64,000 nt of DNA from Chloroflexi bacterium 54-19 (GTDB taxonomy: Bacteria; Chloroflexota; Chloroflexia; Chloroheliales; Chloroheliaceae): NCBI GenBank assembly GCA_001898225.1, contig MKTJ01000059.1, positions 1-64,000 of the forward strand, in the 5' to 3' direction. The notes beneath the pieces were generated by a model. The model ran no database searches and had not been told where the DNA came from. It worked only from the letters and a program-made list of their open reading frames with translations. Shown in pieces: positions 1 through 11,231 of this stretch. Within the stretch, counting starts at the first letter, position 1, and every line of letters begins with the position of its first letter. The position numbers and the translations under genes are program-made.

Positions 1-61
1 CAAAATCGTTATCCTACTTATCAATCAATTCTAGACTAACTACTAGCAATCAAGGTATTTA

Positions 62-600
62 TTATCTGAAAATCCCTGGTTTAACAGACCCAGGGCTGAA
101 TTGACCTTCTTCAGTCGAGCCGGTCAGGGCGGTGGTCGAAGAAGTATCCCCACTGTTAACCAGAGAAACTTAGTCAAAATAACCGGTTCTAACCTCCCGC
201 TGGTGCTTCAATTTCGTGTAACCGGTTTCGCTACCAGATTCAGCTCCTTTCAGTTCGGCCAATGTCGACATATCCCAAAAAAGATATACCCAGGAAAAAA
301 CGAACCAGCCAAAATTTATGGTGTCAAAACCCACCTGCGTAATAAACTGGAATCTGTAACCCATCTCTCCTGATTCCTGCTGGAACCGGGCAATCTTGGC
401 TGATAAGAGCTTCTTCTTCCAGTTGAAAGATGGTGAACAGTTTTGGCCAGCATTTTGCCAGGAAAGTGTGCGTGGATGCGCCCGGCAAATTCGCTGGCTT
501 CGTCCAGGTCCGGTTCGGAAATTTCGCAACAGATAAGAACGGCAAAAGGCGCCTTTTGCCTGAATGCCTTGCCTTATATGTAGTAAATATTGTCGAAGTT
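62..600 (-). pseudogene. aceA: Isocitrate lyase C-terminal remnant (decayed)
   Basis: Minus-strand frames together give '[38 protein letters not shown]' / '[33 protein letters not shown]' / 'GYTKLKHQREVRTGYFD*VSLVNSGDTSSTTALTGSTEEGQF', the isocitrate lyase C-terminal pattern, interrupted by frameshifts and an in-frame TAA at 170-172. Confidence 0.8.
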
Positions 601-874
601 CCTGGCTTGCGACCGTTTGGTTTGGGTAATATTAAACCTGGCAACCAGGAGAAAGATGAAGGGGACAACGCCATTGTCTATCATCTTTGAGCTTTTCATA
701 AGGAAAGCTTATAGTGCATTTAAGCATAAACTTTTAACCTGTCAAGTGTTTTCATAAAAGAGCTTAATACTTTAATCTTATAAGGGGTGGTTTTACCCAT
801 ATCCAACCTTACCAGGTTATTCCCATTATGAAGATAAAATGAGTTGCTGGAAGAAATTACAGGCCAGGTTTGTA

Positions 875-3420
875 TTAACTACCCTTAGAATTAAATAAAA
901 CCTCTAACCAGTGTCCTCGCCAGCAGGTCCGCAGCAGCCAACCCCATAAGGCGACCAACCCGACCAGGAGCAAATACTCCCACGGCTTTAACGCCACCAA
1001 ACCCAGGAATTCCTCCAAAGCGGGAAAGGCTAAAGCAACGCCAAAGACAACTATTATTAGTAGGGCCAGCCAGGCTGGGCGACGGTCAAAGGCAGGATAA
1101 AGCTTTTCCGCCCCGGTCCAGAAACGGCTCGGTGGTTTTGCAAAGAGAATTAACAGCAGCCCGCTCAGGACTGCCGCCAGGAAAAGGGCCGTGCATGCTG
1201 CCGGGAAAGCCCGGTCTTCCAGGACATTTTCCGGCCAGGTTGGGTTTTGAGTTTTAAGGAGCCATAAATAGAGGAAATAATAGGTCAGGAATACAACCAG
1301 TCCCAGGATGCCCCGTCTCAAAATAGCAGGAATGATAAAGGATTGAATTGTCCTTTTTCCGTTTTGGCCCGGTTGAGCCCAGACCGTCACCCCTACTACC
1401 AGCAAACCGACCGTTAGAAATACCATCACCGCGCTCTGGCGGGGCAGGAAGGGGAAAGCCAAGGCTGGCAACCGCCAAAGAAATGATGAGCATTGCCTCA
1501 AAGCCGATCCGTGGCGGGTGTAGTTTCAGGTTATCCTGCATCCCGTTGCGGATACGCTGCCCTTCCTTAAATGGTTCCGGTAAACTCTCATAAGAGTCGC
1601 CCAGCAGAATAATTCCTGCTATCGCGCGGGTGGCCTGGCCCACGCTTTCCATAGCGATTCCCAGGTTAGCTTCCTTTAGCGAAAGGACATCGTTTACCCC
1701 ATCACTAATCATGGCAACGTAGCGCCCTCCGGTCTGCAAAACCGTGACCAGCCGTTCTTTTTGCTTTGGGGTATCCCGCCCAAAGATAGTTGCTTCTCTA
1801 GCCACCAGGAGTAATTCCTCATCAGTCATCAGGTCAAGTTCTGGCCCGGTCAGGGTCCGGGAGGTAGCGCTTACCTCCATACCGGCCTGGCGGGCTAAAG
1901 CCTGGACCGTTTGAGGATTATCACCGGAAATGATTTTAAGCGAAACCCCGGCCTCGGCAAAGGCGTGGATAGTTTTACTGACCTGGGGCCGTAACCCATC
2001 ATTCAATGCTACCAGACCAATAGGGGTTAACATTGCAGGAAGTTTAGGTTGGCCCGCCTGGTCGTGCAAACCTTCCAGGGAAGGATTACCGCTAAATATA
2101 AGAACTCCCAACCCTTGAACCTGCCACCCGGCAATAGTTTCCTGGGCGGCCTGGTCGAGTAGGGCGATCTGGGCTAGTATTTCGGGCGCACCCAACACTT
2201 AAGTTCCGGCTAAATCTGCTCCATTAAAGGAGAGGCCGCTCCATTTGTGCGCTGAAGAAAAAACCACCTCATCTACCGCCGGTCTGGCTGACCTACCCAG
2301 ACTATCCAGGAGAGTTTGACTGGTCTGGTTACGAGCGGTCGAACTTGCCACAAAGGTACCCAGTTGTTTTTTGAACTCACTATCACTAAGCCCAATGGGG
2401 TAAACCCCGGCTATTTGCAAACGATTCGCCGTCAGAGTACCGGTTTTATCCAGGCAAAGCACCTCCACATTGCTTAAGGACTCCACCGCATTTGCTTCCT
2501 GGATTAAAGCGCCCCGCCTGGCAATCCTGACCGCACCCAGGGCATAGGCCAGGGTAATCATCATAAAAAGACCGTTGGGAACCAGGGCCGCTATGACAGC
2601 CGGCATCTGCAGTAACCGGCAATCATGACTTCCAGCCTGACTACCTGGTAAAGTTCCCTTTGGAGAGGAGTCAGTACCCGGCGGAACAGCCGGGCATCAG
2701 AAGCAAGCCGGTTGGCAAAACTGTCCAGGCCCACTTTTTGAGCCTGGTACATCCCGCATCCCGTTACACAAAAACTGCCGGATAAAACTGGCGCACCCAC
2801 TTGTTTTGCAACCAGGTTCGATTCTCCGGTCAATAAAGATTCACCTACTGCCAGGCTGCTACTTGCTAAGACCTGACCGTCTACCACCACCTGGTCCCCT
2901 GGCCCCAGCACCAGTACATCATCCACTACGATTTCAGAGGGGTCGAGATTGTAAACTGTGCCCTCCCTTAAAACGGCTGCCTTTGGGCGGGTCATGAGGC
3001 TGATCCGGGCTAACTTCCGCTTGACCAGGACTTCCTGGAACAACCCAACCAGGGTATTAAAGGAGATAACCCAGATTGAAGTCACCGCATCAGTGAATTG
3101 GTTGAGCCAGAGTAAGAGCAAACCAATCGTGAAGGGAACGGCGTTAAGGAAAGTGAAGACATTGTCTTTGAGAAGGCGCAAATAAGACCGGCTGGACGGC
3201 AGCTTTACCGCATTTCCCAATCCCCTGGCCCGCCGTTCGAGTACTTCGGCTTGAGATAGACCCCTTGGGTTTAGACCTTTTGGAGGTGTAGTTAGTTGCT
3301 CAACAGTATTAACAGGTAGGGGTGAAGGTGACTCCTGGGGCAGGGAAGGAATTTTTCTGGCGGGTTTTGAAGAACCCGGCTCATCTGGACTTTTGAGGTT
3401 AGAGGTTAGAATAGCAATTC
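875..3420 (-). pseudogene. Cation-transporting P-type ATPase (HAD-IC), degraded
   Basis: Four consecutive minus-strand ORFs carry ordered P-type ATPase motifs: 'LTGESNLV', '[14 protein letters not shown]', 'ISGDNPQTVQALA', 'MISDGVNDVLSLKEANLGIAM'. In-frame TAA at 2199-2201 ('LAGT*VLGAPEIL', expected GTYVLGAPE); frameshifts near 2600 and 1460. Confidence 0.85.
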
Positions 3421-3666
3421 CTCTGTAACCAGTCAGGTTAATTTAAATCAAAACCGATTGGCCCTATTCTAGGGCTACCTCGCCTTCGGGTGGACCATTT
3501 TAATCTTCCGGAAGAACCAGGAAATCCGGGTGAAAATGGTAAACAACTCGTAACTTTCTTTTCCGGTAGCGCCCCTAATTACCTTAAATAGTAAAAATAT
3601 GGATGAATAATAAATATCACCAGGGTCCGGGTTTTTATATGATTAACTGGGTGTTTAACGGTTGAA

Positions 3667-4076
3667 CTATTTGGATGCTGAATTCCTCTCGAATAAAAAT
3701 AGGATACCACAAACCACTAATAAAGCTCCACTTATAAGATAGGTTAAAACAGGATCGATAAGCCAGTACCCCGTTGTATTACTGGGTATCCCATTTTTAG
3801 AATATAACCATAATCCTATACTTAATCCCAGTCCACCCAAAACAAGTTCAACAACGCCAGCCCAGCCGGTTTTTTTAATCCAAGCAGAAAACCGATAATG
3901 GCTAGTATGGTAGGTAAAACAAAGGCAATTGTTGAAAGTCCTATTTCTAGCCTGACCATTCCAAAACTATCTTTAGCGGCCCCTGGCAACCTATAGTTAA
4001 GTTCCAAAATAAAGCTCGCAATTAATACCCCGATAGCCCCTAGGCCAAATCCAAAGGTTAAAAATCTCTTTAACAT
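3667..4076 (-). pseudogene. Small membrane protein, frame broken at a T7/A7 run
   Basis: ORF 3822..4076 is hydrophobic; after a one-base shift at the T run 3870-3876 it continues as 'TGWAGVVELVLGGLGLSIGLWLYSKNGIPSNTTGYWLIDPVLTYLISGALLVVCGILFLFERNSASK*'. Confidence 0.5.
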
Positions 4077-4729
4077 ATTTCTACCCTTCTCTTTCTTGAG
4101 GAAAGGACCTCATTCCCAGTCTTTCCACCCAACCCCTTGCCTGCGGCCGGTCTTTTTTACCCTTTCACAATCCTTAGTCCATATATACAACCTTCAACCG
4201 GGCCGCCCTGAATTTGTCGGGCCGTAACTGGCGGTCTTTGATATGGGGACAACCGGGCCGCCCTAAAAACAAGTATGAAATGAAAAAGTTCAGCCGAGTC
4301 CAGGAAGTAAAATAGGGGTAGTTACCTTCGCTCCCAATTCCAGTTTAGTTACTTTTTATTAATTTCAGGGTTTACTTAAATTTTAGGAGGGTGAAAATTA
4401 TCCTGGTTAACTTTTACCCTTTAATTGCTATTTGCAAAATCCAATCAGGGTAAGTTAAAGCAACTGCCTTCCATTAACCCCATTGTCCTGGCCAGAGCCC
4501 TATGATACTGGCAGAATTTGGGTTAGTCTGCCAATACATGTTGTTCGGTTAAAATTAATAATTCCACTTAAAAAGCAGGTTATTTATACACCCTTAAACC
4601 CTCCTTTCAACTCCAATATAATAAAATTAATCTGGGTAGAAATGTAAAAGCGAAAGGTGAAAGGTAAAAAGTAAAAAGTAAGGGGAAAAGAATAATTTAG
4701 GAAACGATTTTCATTTAAGGGTAAAGGGG

Positions 4730-7700
4730 GTGATGGGTATGTTAAATACCAACAAACCCTTATGGTCGAAATCGAACCAATATCACCATCAGTATAACTT
4801 AAAAAACACCTCAGTTACGGTGGTCTGTTTATTCATGTTCGGCCTGATTCTTGGGATGTTTCAATTTTCGCCGGTTGGTATCAGCCTGGCTGCTACCACG
4901 GCAGTCCCGGTAAGCGAAGCCGGGGCAGCTAACAGCCTGGCTTATTCCGATTCCACGCGAAAAGTTGCTGTGTCTGCGGAGGGCGATATTTATCTAGCTT
5001 ATCACGGTGAGAATGGCTTGCGGGTTAGTCATAGCACCAACCGGGGTTTAAATTTCTTACCTAGCGTCCAGGTTACTCCATTTGACCGGGAAGCCGAAAT
5101 AGCAGTGACAAATAACGGCTATATTTACCTGGTCTATTCCGGTTCAGAAGGTTACTACATTTTAAGCCGGAGTTTTGATAAAGGAGCCCATTTTTATCCT
5201 ATCTCCGTAGTAGGTAAAACCTATTGCGGCACCGCTCACCTCGCTACAGACGGAGCAAATATTTATGTGCTGGACCGGTGCGGCACCGAAATGTACCGGA
5301 ATGATGCCTATGGGGTTGGTGGGTTCGAAAGCACCGGGCTGTCTTCGAACGGAATAGTTTTCTCGGAGGTACAGGCCGACCTTGCCACCCACCAGGTCTA
5401 TGTAGAAGGTGGGGGAGGTACAACCAGTTTGCGCCTGACTTCCAGTCAGGACCGGGGCCGCACTTTTGGCCCGGTGTCAAACCTCGGTAAAGGTGGGTTT
5501 GCCAATCCAACTTCGGCCCTTTCAAATGGCCCCAACGGTAACTTCTTATTTTTCGGCGGGGGTCAATCCGACGGTCAAAATGGGGACCAGGCATTCAGGG
5601 TCAACCTCAACAACCCTGATTTTGAACCGCTCATTTTTGGCTGGAATACCAAAAGCCGGGGACGGTCGCTGGTAGCCGACCAGTACGGTAATTTAATCGA
5701 CGGCTACCATAGTTCAAGTTCGGCGGTTTCCTTCCAGGTAAGCCGCGACCTTGGGTTAACCTTTGAAGAGCCCGTCCAGGTGAGCGCGAACGCCGGGGCA
5801 ATTAATGTAGCTATCAACGATGTGTTTGGAGATGTTATTGCGGTATACGAAAGTCAGGGCCGCATTCTGGCCAATATCTACCCGGACATTCTGGCCGTAC
5901 CTGATTTAGCGCTAAGTCTTACTACCGATAATCCCCAACCAAATTATGCCCAGGCGGCCAGCTTTGATGTAAAAGTGAGTAATAACGGGCGCGTAGAAGC
6001 CCACGCTATCCAGGTCAAAGTGGAAATGCCTGCCGGGTTAAAACAGGTTTCTCAGGCCACAAGCCTGGGAAGTTACCAACCTGCTACCGGGGTGTGGAAT
6101 ATTGTGAACCTGGCTAAAGGCCAATCCGCTCGGCTTACAATCCTGACCTGGGTTACTCAGTCTAATTTTAAACCAATCGTATCCGCAAAGTTACTTGGTG
6201 CAACACCGGAGGATCAAAGTCCGACTAACAATGAACAGGTGCTGAATCTAAGTGTTCCGTCCTCGGCTGATACAGGCTTGGACCTCAACCTGGCACCAAC
6301 CTTGCCTTCTCCGGGGGAAACGGTTCAAATAACCTTACACGCGGTAAACCACGGACCGGATGCGGCCACCGGGACCAGGATTTCAATTGACTGGCCTGAT
6401 GGACTGGATTTCCTGGGGTATTCTACCGGCTCCGGCACTTATTTGCCGGAAAACCACCTGTGGAATATCGATGTTCTTCCCATTGACCAACCGGCAACGC
6501 TCGTACTTACCGGGAGGGTCAATACCACGAAGGCTTTTGACCTGGGCACCCTGCTGACTTCCCAGGACCAGTACGACTCTAACAGCATCAATAATAGTGT
6601 AAAAATCCGCCCGGGTGTCGCCGCAGGCGCGGATATAGCAATCCAGATTATGGCAGACAATTCCCGGCCTTTGTTCGGACAGGATGTTAATTTCACCGTG
6701 ATGGCGACCAACCAGGGACCTGGTCAGGCCAGCGGTGTTATGGTATTGGACCGCCTGCCAGAAGGATTACTCTACAAGAGCAGTATAGCTAGCCAGGGTA
6801 CCTATAACCCGGTTAGCGGGATTTGGAATATTGGCTCGATTGGGGCGGGCCAGGCGACCAGTCTGAAAATCACAGGCCAGGTCAGGACCGCCGGAACAAT
6901 GCTAACCAATGAAGCCAGGCTGGTAAACCTTGACCAGGTTGACCCTAACCCGGCCAACAATATCCAGGCGGTTACCCTGGAAATTTCACCCGCTTACGAC
7001 CTCTCTTTGTCCGCTAGCGCGGATAACCTTTATTCACGGGTCGGGCAGAACGTTTTGCTCAACCTGGTGGCACGTAACCTGGGTCCGGGGTCATTGCCCG
7101 ACTCGAACGTGATTAATATAAAGGTGCCGGTTGGGCTTAATTACCTATCGAATTCGGTGAGTCAGGGCAAGTTTAATCCTGACAGCGGTCAGTGGACCTT
7201 TGGTTCCCTGGCAGCAGGTGAAGAAGCCAGCCTGCAAATAAAGGCGCTGGTCAGCCAGGGAGGAGCCCTGACCGTGTCCTTTAGCCTGGCAGACCCCAAC
7301 CAGGACCTTGACCGGTCCAATAATAATGCCAACCTTACCATTTACGGGCAGAACTGGATACCCCTGGATGGGGTAGCGGCCCAGTTAAGAGTAACCCCCG
7401 ACCGTGAATTCTCCCTGGCCCCTGGCAACCTTTTGACTTACCGGTTGCTGGTAAAGAACCTTGCCGGTGAGGAAAGAGAAAATGTCACCCTTCGGTTCCC
7501 GGTTAATTCTAACCTTGAGTTGGCCGGTGTTACCTTCAGCGATCCCCTGGTCTGGGTCAGAAAAGTGGAGGCATCCTCACCTGAACCTTATATAGAAATG
7601 CAATTGCCCGACCTGCAAGTCCAGGAAATGGTAACGGCCACAGTCCAGTTCCGCGCGAAACCGGGAGCCTCTCCAGGGCTGACCATTTTTAGCCGATTTA

Positions 7701-8161
7701 GCGTGCAGGTGAGTGAGCCTGAAGGGGAAAGTTATACCACTCTTTCCAACAGTGTGCGCCTTACCCTTACGGGTAATTCCAATCGGGATGAAAGTGGCGG
7801 AAGTATCCAGTTCTTTACACCACAAAATCTTACGACGGGGACCGCCACTCGCCTCAAACTGATTGGTGACTTCTATACCCCCGGTGAGAAAATTACCCTG
7901 TGGTATACGGATGAAAAAGGATTAAGCGTGGCCCTTGGCGACATCTATGCCGACAAGAAGGGTCAGATTGCACCGTATATCAACCTCGAACCAATGGCAA
8001 AAGGGCAAAGTTACGTGGTAGCCGGTTACGGTAACCAGAGCGAGGTTATCGGAAGCGCGGTAATAACGATAACGGGGCAAAGTGGACCGGAAGTTAAATC
8101 TTACACAGTCCGGCCACTTAACCCCCAGGAATTAATAAAGCAATTGAGTCAGGCAACCTGA
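4730..8161 (+). CDS. Large secreted protein: N-terminal sialidase/BNR-like region plus DUF11-type repeats
   Basis: 1143 aa, N-terminal hydrophobic export segment, four DUF11-like units with the signature 'G.Y.P.(T/S)G.WNI..L..G....L.I'. Confidence 0.85.
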   Translation: MMGMLNTNKPLWSKSNQYHHQYNLKNTSVTVVCLFMFGLILGMFQFSPVGISLAATTAVPVSEAGAANSLAYSDSTRKVAVSAEGDIYLAYHGENGLRVSHSTNRGLNFLPSVQVTPFDREAEIAVTNNGYIYLVYSGSEGYYILSRSFDKGAHFYPISVVGKTYCGTAHLATDGANIYVLDRCGTEMYRNDAYGVGGFESTGLSSNGIVFSEVQADLATHQVYVEGGGGTTSLRLTSSQDRGRTFGPVSNLGKGGFANPTSALSNGPNGNFLFFGGGQSDGQNGDQAFRVNLNNPDFEPLIFGWNTKSRGRSLVADQYGNLIDGYHSSSSAVSFQVSRDLGLTFEEPVQVSANAGAINVAINDVFGDVIAVYESQGRILANIYPDILAVPDLALSLTTDNPQPNYAQAASFDVKVSNNGRVEAHAIQVKVEMPAGLKQVSQATSLGSYQPATGVWNIVNLAKGQSARLTILTWVTQSNFKPIVSAKLLGATPEDQSPTNNEQVLNLSVPSSADTGLDLNLAPTLPSPGETVQITLHAVNHGPDAATGTRISIDWPDGLDFLGYSTGSGTYLPENHLWNIDVLPIDQPATLVLTGRVNTTKAFDLGTLLTSQDQYDSNSINNSVKIRPGVAAGADIAIQIMADNSRPLFGQDVNFTVMATNQGPGQASGVMVLDRLPEGLLYKSSIASQGTYNPVSGIWNIGSIGAGQATSLKITGQVRTAGTMLTNEARLVNLDQVDPNPANNIQAVTLEISPAYDLSLSASADNLYSRVGQNVLLNLVARNLGPGSLPDSNVINIKVPVGLNYLSNSVSQGKFNPDSGQWTFGSLAAGEEASLQIKALVSQGGALTVSFSLADPNQDLDRSNNNANLTIYGQNWIPLDGVAAQLRVTPDREFSLAPGNLLTYRLLVKNLAGEERENVTLRFPVNSNLELAGVTFSDPLVWVRKVEASSPEPYIEMQLPDLQVQEMVTATVQFRAKPGASPGLTIFSRFSVQVSEPEGESYTTLSNSVRLTLTGNSNRDESGGSIQFFTPQNLTTGTATRLKLIGDFYTPGEKITLWYTDEKGLSVALGDIYADKKGQIAPYINLEPMAKGQSYVVAGYGNQSEVIGSAVITITGQSGPEVKSYTVRPLNPQELIKQLSQAT
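5890..7350 (+). repeat. Four tandem DUF11-type domains in the 4730..8161 protein
   Basis: 'GSYQPATGVWNIVNLAKGQSARLTI', 'GTYLPENHLWNIDVLPIDQPATLVL', 'GTYNPVSGIWNIGSIGAGQATSLKI', 'GKFNPDSGQWTFGSLAAGEEASLQI'. Boundaries approximate. Confidence 0.75.
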
Positions 8162-8383
8162 AATAGGGGTTCTTGCCGGTACTTGCTCTTTAAATGGGGT
8201 TCCGAAATCAGGGTTCCCACTCAGTTGTTATCTGTTGGGGCCGGAATCTACGGTGGCCTTACTTCCGCCAACCCGGCCCTGGCAGTTTTTCAGGGGAGCC
8301 GGTAGACTTGCCCAAAGTTTCGCTCACCGACCAGCAAAAATTCTTCTACCAGGCCTTATCAGGTTGAGGGACGCCGAAAAGCG

Positions 8384-8508
8384 TTAAGATTTGCCCAGTA
8401 AGGTATTGGTAAAAAGGTCAATTTCTGCCAGAGTGTTGTAGAGGTACGGAGAAATCCGCAAGTTCTGGCCCCGCACACTGGTTCTGTCATTTCCGAATCC
8501 GCATTGCT
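8384..8508 (-). pseudogene. C-terminal scrap of a class-V aminotransferase-like protein
   Basis: Reverse complement reads 'EQCGFGNDRTSVRGQNLRISPYLYNTLAEIDLFTNTLLGKS*', resembling the class-V aminotransferase C-terminus; no upstream portion seen. Confidence 0.4.
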
Positions 8509-8752
8509 CTTTAGAACAAATGTATCCCTCCAAATTAGCTACTATTGCTAAACCAATAACATCTCACTCTGCTTCCAAATCAACTTCGTTGCCAGGAATT
8601 TTTTCCTTAACCGCAGAAACTGCTCTTTAATATGGACCCTTCGCTTTATCGCCGGCACTATTTCGTTTCGGAATTCCCTGATCTTACCCCGATAAAGTGG
8701 AGAATGGATAGAGCCGAGATTCTATACTTCTTTTAAGGAGGTCGCATCATTT

Positions 8753-8891
8753 ATGGCCAAGCAGCAGCGCAAATATACCCCGGAATTTAAGCGGGAAGCC
8801 GTCAACCTGGTTGAAACAAGTGGTAAAAGTGTTCCCCAGATCGCCAGGGATTTGGGTATTTCTGCCTCCATACTCTACAAGTGGCAAAAAC
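8753..8891 (+). pseudogene. Truncated IS3-family OrfA of a second element
   Basis: 'MAKQQRKYTPEFKREAVNLVETSGKSVPQIARDLGISASILYKWQK', cut where the left inverted repeat of the next element begins. Confidence 0.75.
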
Positions 8892-10176
8892 TGATGTTGC
8901 ACCACTTTTAAGGAGTATACAAAGGCGAGAAGAAAGATTGTATACTTATCGGGAAAGGGAAATTTATGGGCAACAAATATCCACGGAAAATATATACGGC
9001 AGAATTCAAACGGGAAGCAGTCCGGCTACTCGAAACGAGTGGAAAAGCGGCGCTGTAATTGCCCAGGAGTTAGGCATCTCGGATGGCAGCCTGTATACCT
9101 GGCGTAAGCAACTCTCCGAGCAAGGGGAAGAGGCTTTCCAAGGTAAGGGTCATCAGACCCCAACCGAGGGGGAATTCCGCCAGCTTCGTGCTGAGGTTGA
9201 ACGGTTGCGTCAAGAGAGGGATATTTTAAAAAAAGCCATAGCAATCTTCAGTCAGCCTCCCGGCCAAAGGTAAAATACTAATTCATTGAAGAGTAGCGGT
9301 CAGAATTTCCGGTGCGAGTGCTGTGCCAGGTGCTAAGGGTGAGTGAAAGCGGCTATTACACCTGGCGAAAACGAGAGCCAGGCCGACGTCAAAAGGAAGA
9401 TGCCGAGCTCACTAGCCAGCTCGGAACGGTATTTGAACAGTCCCGCCAGACCTATGGGAGTCCCAGAATTCATGCAGCTTTACGCGCTAAAGGCGTAAGC
9501 TGCTCTCGGCGTAGGATCGCCCGGTTGATGCGCAAAAAGGAGTTGGTGTCATGCTGGCGGCGTAAGAAACGAAAAGTAATTACGACCGATAGCAATCACG
9601 ATCAGCCAGTAGCGCCCAACAAACTGGACCGGGATTTCACAGCCCTGGCTGCCAACAAGAAATGGGTTGGTGACATCACAGGAGTTTGGACCGATGAAGG
9701 CTGGCTTTACCTGGCGGCCCTTGTAGATTTATATTCGCGAAAGGTAGTGGGCTGGGCCATGAGTGAATTGCGGGATGAGCGATTGGTCGAAGATGCGTTA
9801 TAGATGGCCTTGATCCGCCGCCAAGTTGCAGTAGGGAGTGGTCTATTGCATCATACCGACCGAGGTTCTCAGTATACCAGCCGGTCGTATCGAGGGTTTT
9901 ATCTCATTACGGTATTGACCTCTCAATGAGTCGGAAGGGCAATTGCTGGGATAATGCCTGCATCGAAAGTTTCTTTGGAACCTTGAAGGCCGAACTTTGT
10001 GATCGTAAGCTCTTTAAGAGCAGGCAAGAGGCCAAAACAGAAATCTTCAAGTATATGGAAGTGTTCTACAACCGCCAGCGGCTACACTCTTCGTTAGGGT
10101 ATATTTCGCCGGAAAACTTTGAAATGCGGTCAGATTTACTCGTGTTCTAATACTCCGTTAAACTGGTGCAAGCTCA
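8892..10176 (+). mobile_element. IS3-family insertion sequence, inactivated
   Basis: 26-bp imperfect terminal inverted repeats TGATGTTGCACCACTTTTAAGGAGTA (8892-8917) and TACTCCGTTAAACTGGTGCAAGCTCA (10151-10176), 21/26 matching, bracket OrfA/OrfB. OrfA is frameshifted; OrfB has an in-frame TAG (9801-9803) and a frameshift near 9900. Confidence 0.85.
9312..10150 (+). pseudogene. IS3-family transposase OrfB (rve integrase core), broken
   Basis: 'NKKWVGDITGVWTDEGWLYLAALVDLYSRKVVGWAMS' then 'MSRKGNCWDNACIESFFGTLKAELCDRKLF' in a different frame. Confidence 0.85.
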
Positions 10177-11231
10177 CGAAGCACCTCCCCGAATAAATGG
10201 TGGTAGCGGAACCCTTCCCGTTTGTCGTCCAGGAGAATGATAAAGAGGTTGGCTTCTTCCAACCGGCTCAGCAGGCTTCCGGCGTTTGTAGAACCCGTTA
10301 CCACTTCGCAGAGCGGCCGGTTAAACTTTTCCAGGATGCTGGTACGCAGTAAAAAGTCCCTTAAGTCGCCCGGTAAATTCGCCAGCACTTCTTCTGATAG
10401 ATAATCGAGAATAAAGCGGTGACTACCGGCAAAATCCTCAATAAAGCGGAAGGTATCCTTGCCGGTTTTCTTCTGACCCTGCAAGGCAAGACCGGCCATT
10501 TGTAACCCGGCCACCCAGCCCTCAGTGCGAGTAGAAAGCTTTTTAACTTCTTCACGACTCAGCTTAAAGCGGATAGTATCCTCAAAGAAGTGGGCGGTTT
10601 CTTCTTCGCTAAAAAGTAAATCTTCGGCCCGAACTTCCACCAGCCAGTCGCGAATCCGGTAGCGGGCCAACGGCAGGTTGGGATCGAAGCGAGTAGCCAG
10701 CACCAGGTGTACGCCCGGCGGTACGCGCTCTACAAACAGGCTCATGCCCTTATGGATGGAGTTTTCAGTTAGCAGGTGGTAATCATCCAGCACGACAACC
10801 AGGGGCTGGTCAGGATTAACCGAAACACTCAGTTCGTTTATGAGGAGAGTCAGAATAGCATCTACCGGGGCGGGCGTAAAGGTGCGGATTAGTCTTGAAA
10901 CTTCTTCTTCAATCTCGTTATCACCCAGGGCTATGCACCAGGCTCTCACGAAATAGTGCCAGAACCTGGCCGGGTCGTTATCCATCTCATCGAGGGATAA
11001 CCAGCCCAACCCAATTCCAGCGGCAGTGGGCCGGGTTTTCAACCGGGCGCACCAGGAGCCGAGTAACGAGCTTTTCCCGAACCCGGCCGGGCTTACCACA
11101 ATCGCCAGGCGCTTAGCTAAAGTTTCTTCCAGCTGTTCAAAAAGCCGGGCACGCGGAACGAGGGTGCTCTGAACCGAGGGGACGGTTAACTTGGATTGGA
11201 GCAGCGGGTAATTAATGGAAGTATCAACCAT
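10158..11231 (-). pseudogene. MalT-like LuxR-family regulator, N-terminal NTPase part only, truncated by the IS
   Basis: 'KRLAIVVSPAGFGKSSLLGSWCARL', 'LVVVLDDYHLL', 'FRYHHLFGEVLRELAPV*': the last five residues and stop are encoded by the IS terminal repeat; TPR and HTH regions absent. Confidence 0.85.

Noticed and set aside
541-560. Perfect 20-bp palindrome GGCAAAAGGCGCCTTTTGCC
   Set aside because: Lies inside the decayed isocitrate lyase coding region (KAPFA) and is adequately explained as coding sequence; no promoter context.
430-690. Plus-strand ORF 430..690 and 101..373
   Set aside because: Antisense to the isocitrate lyase remnant; no independent support.
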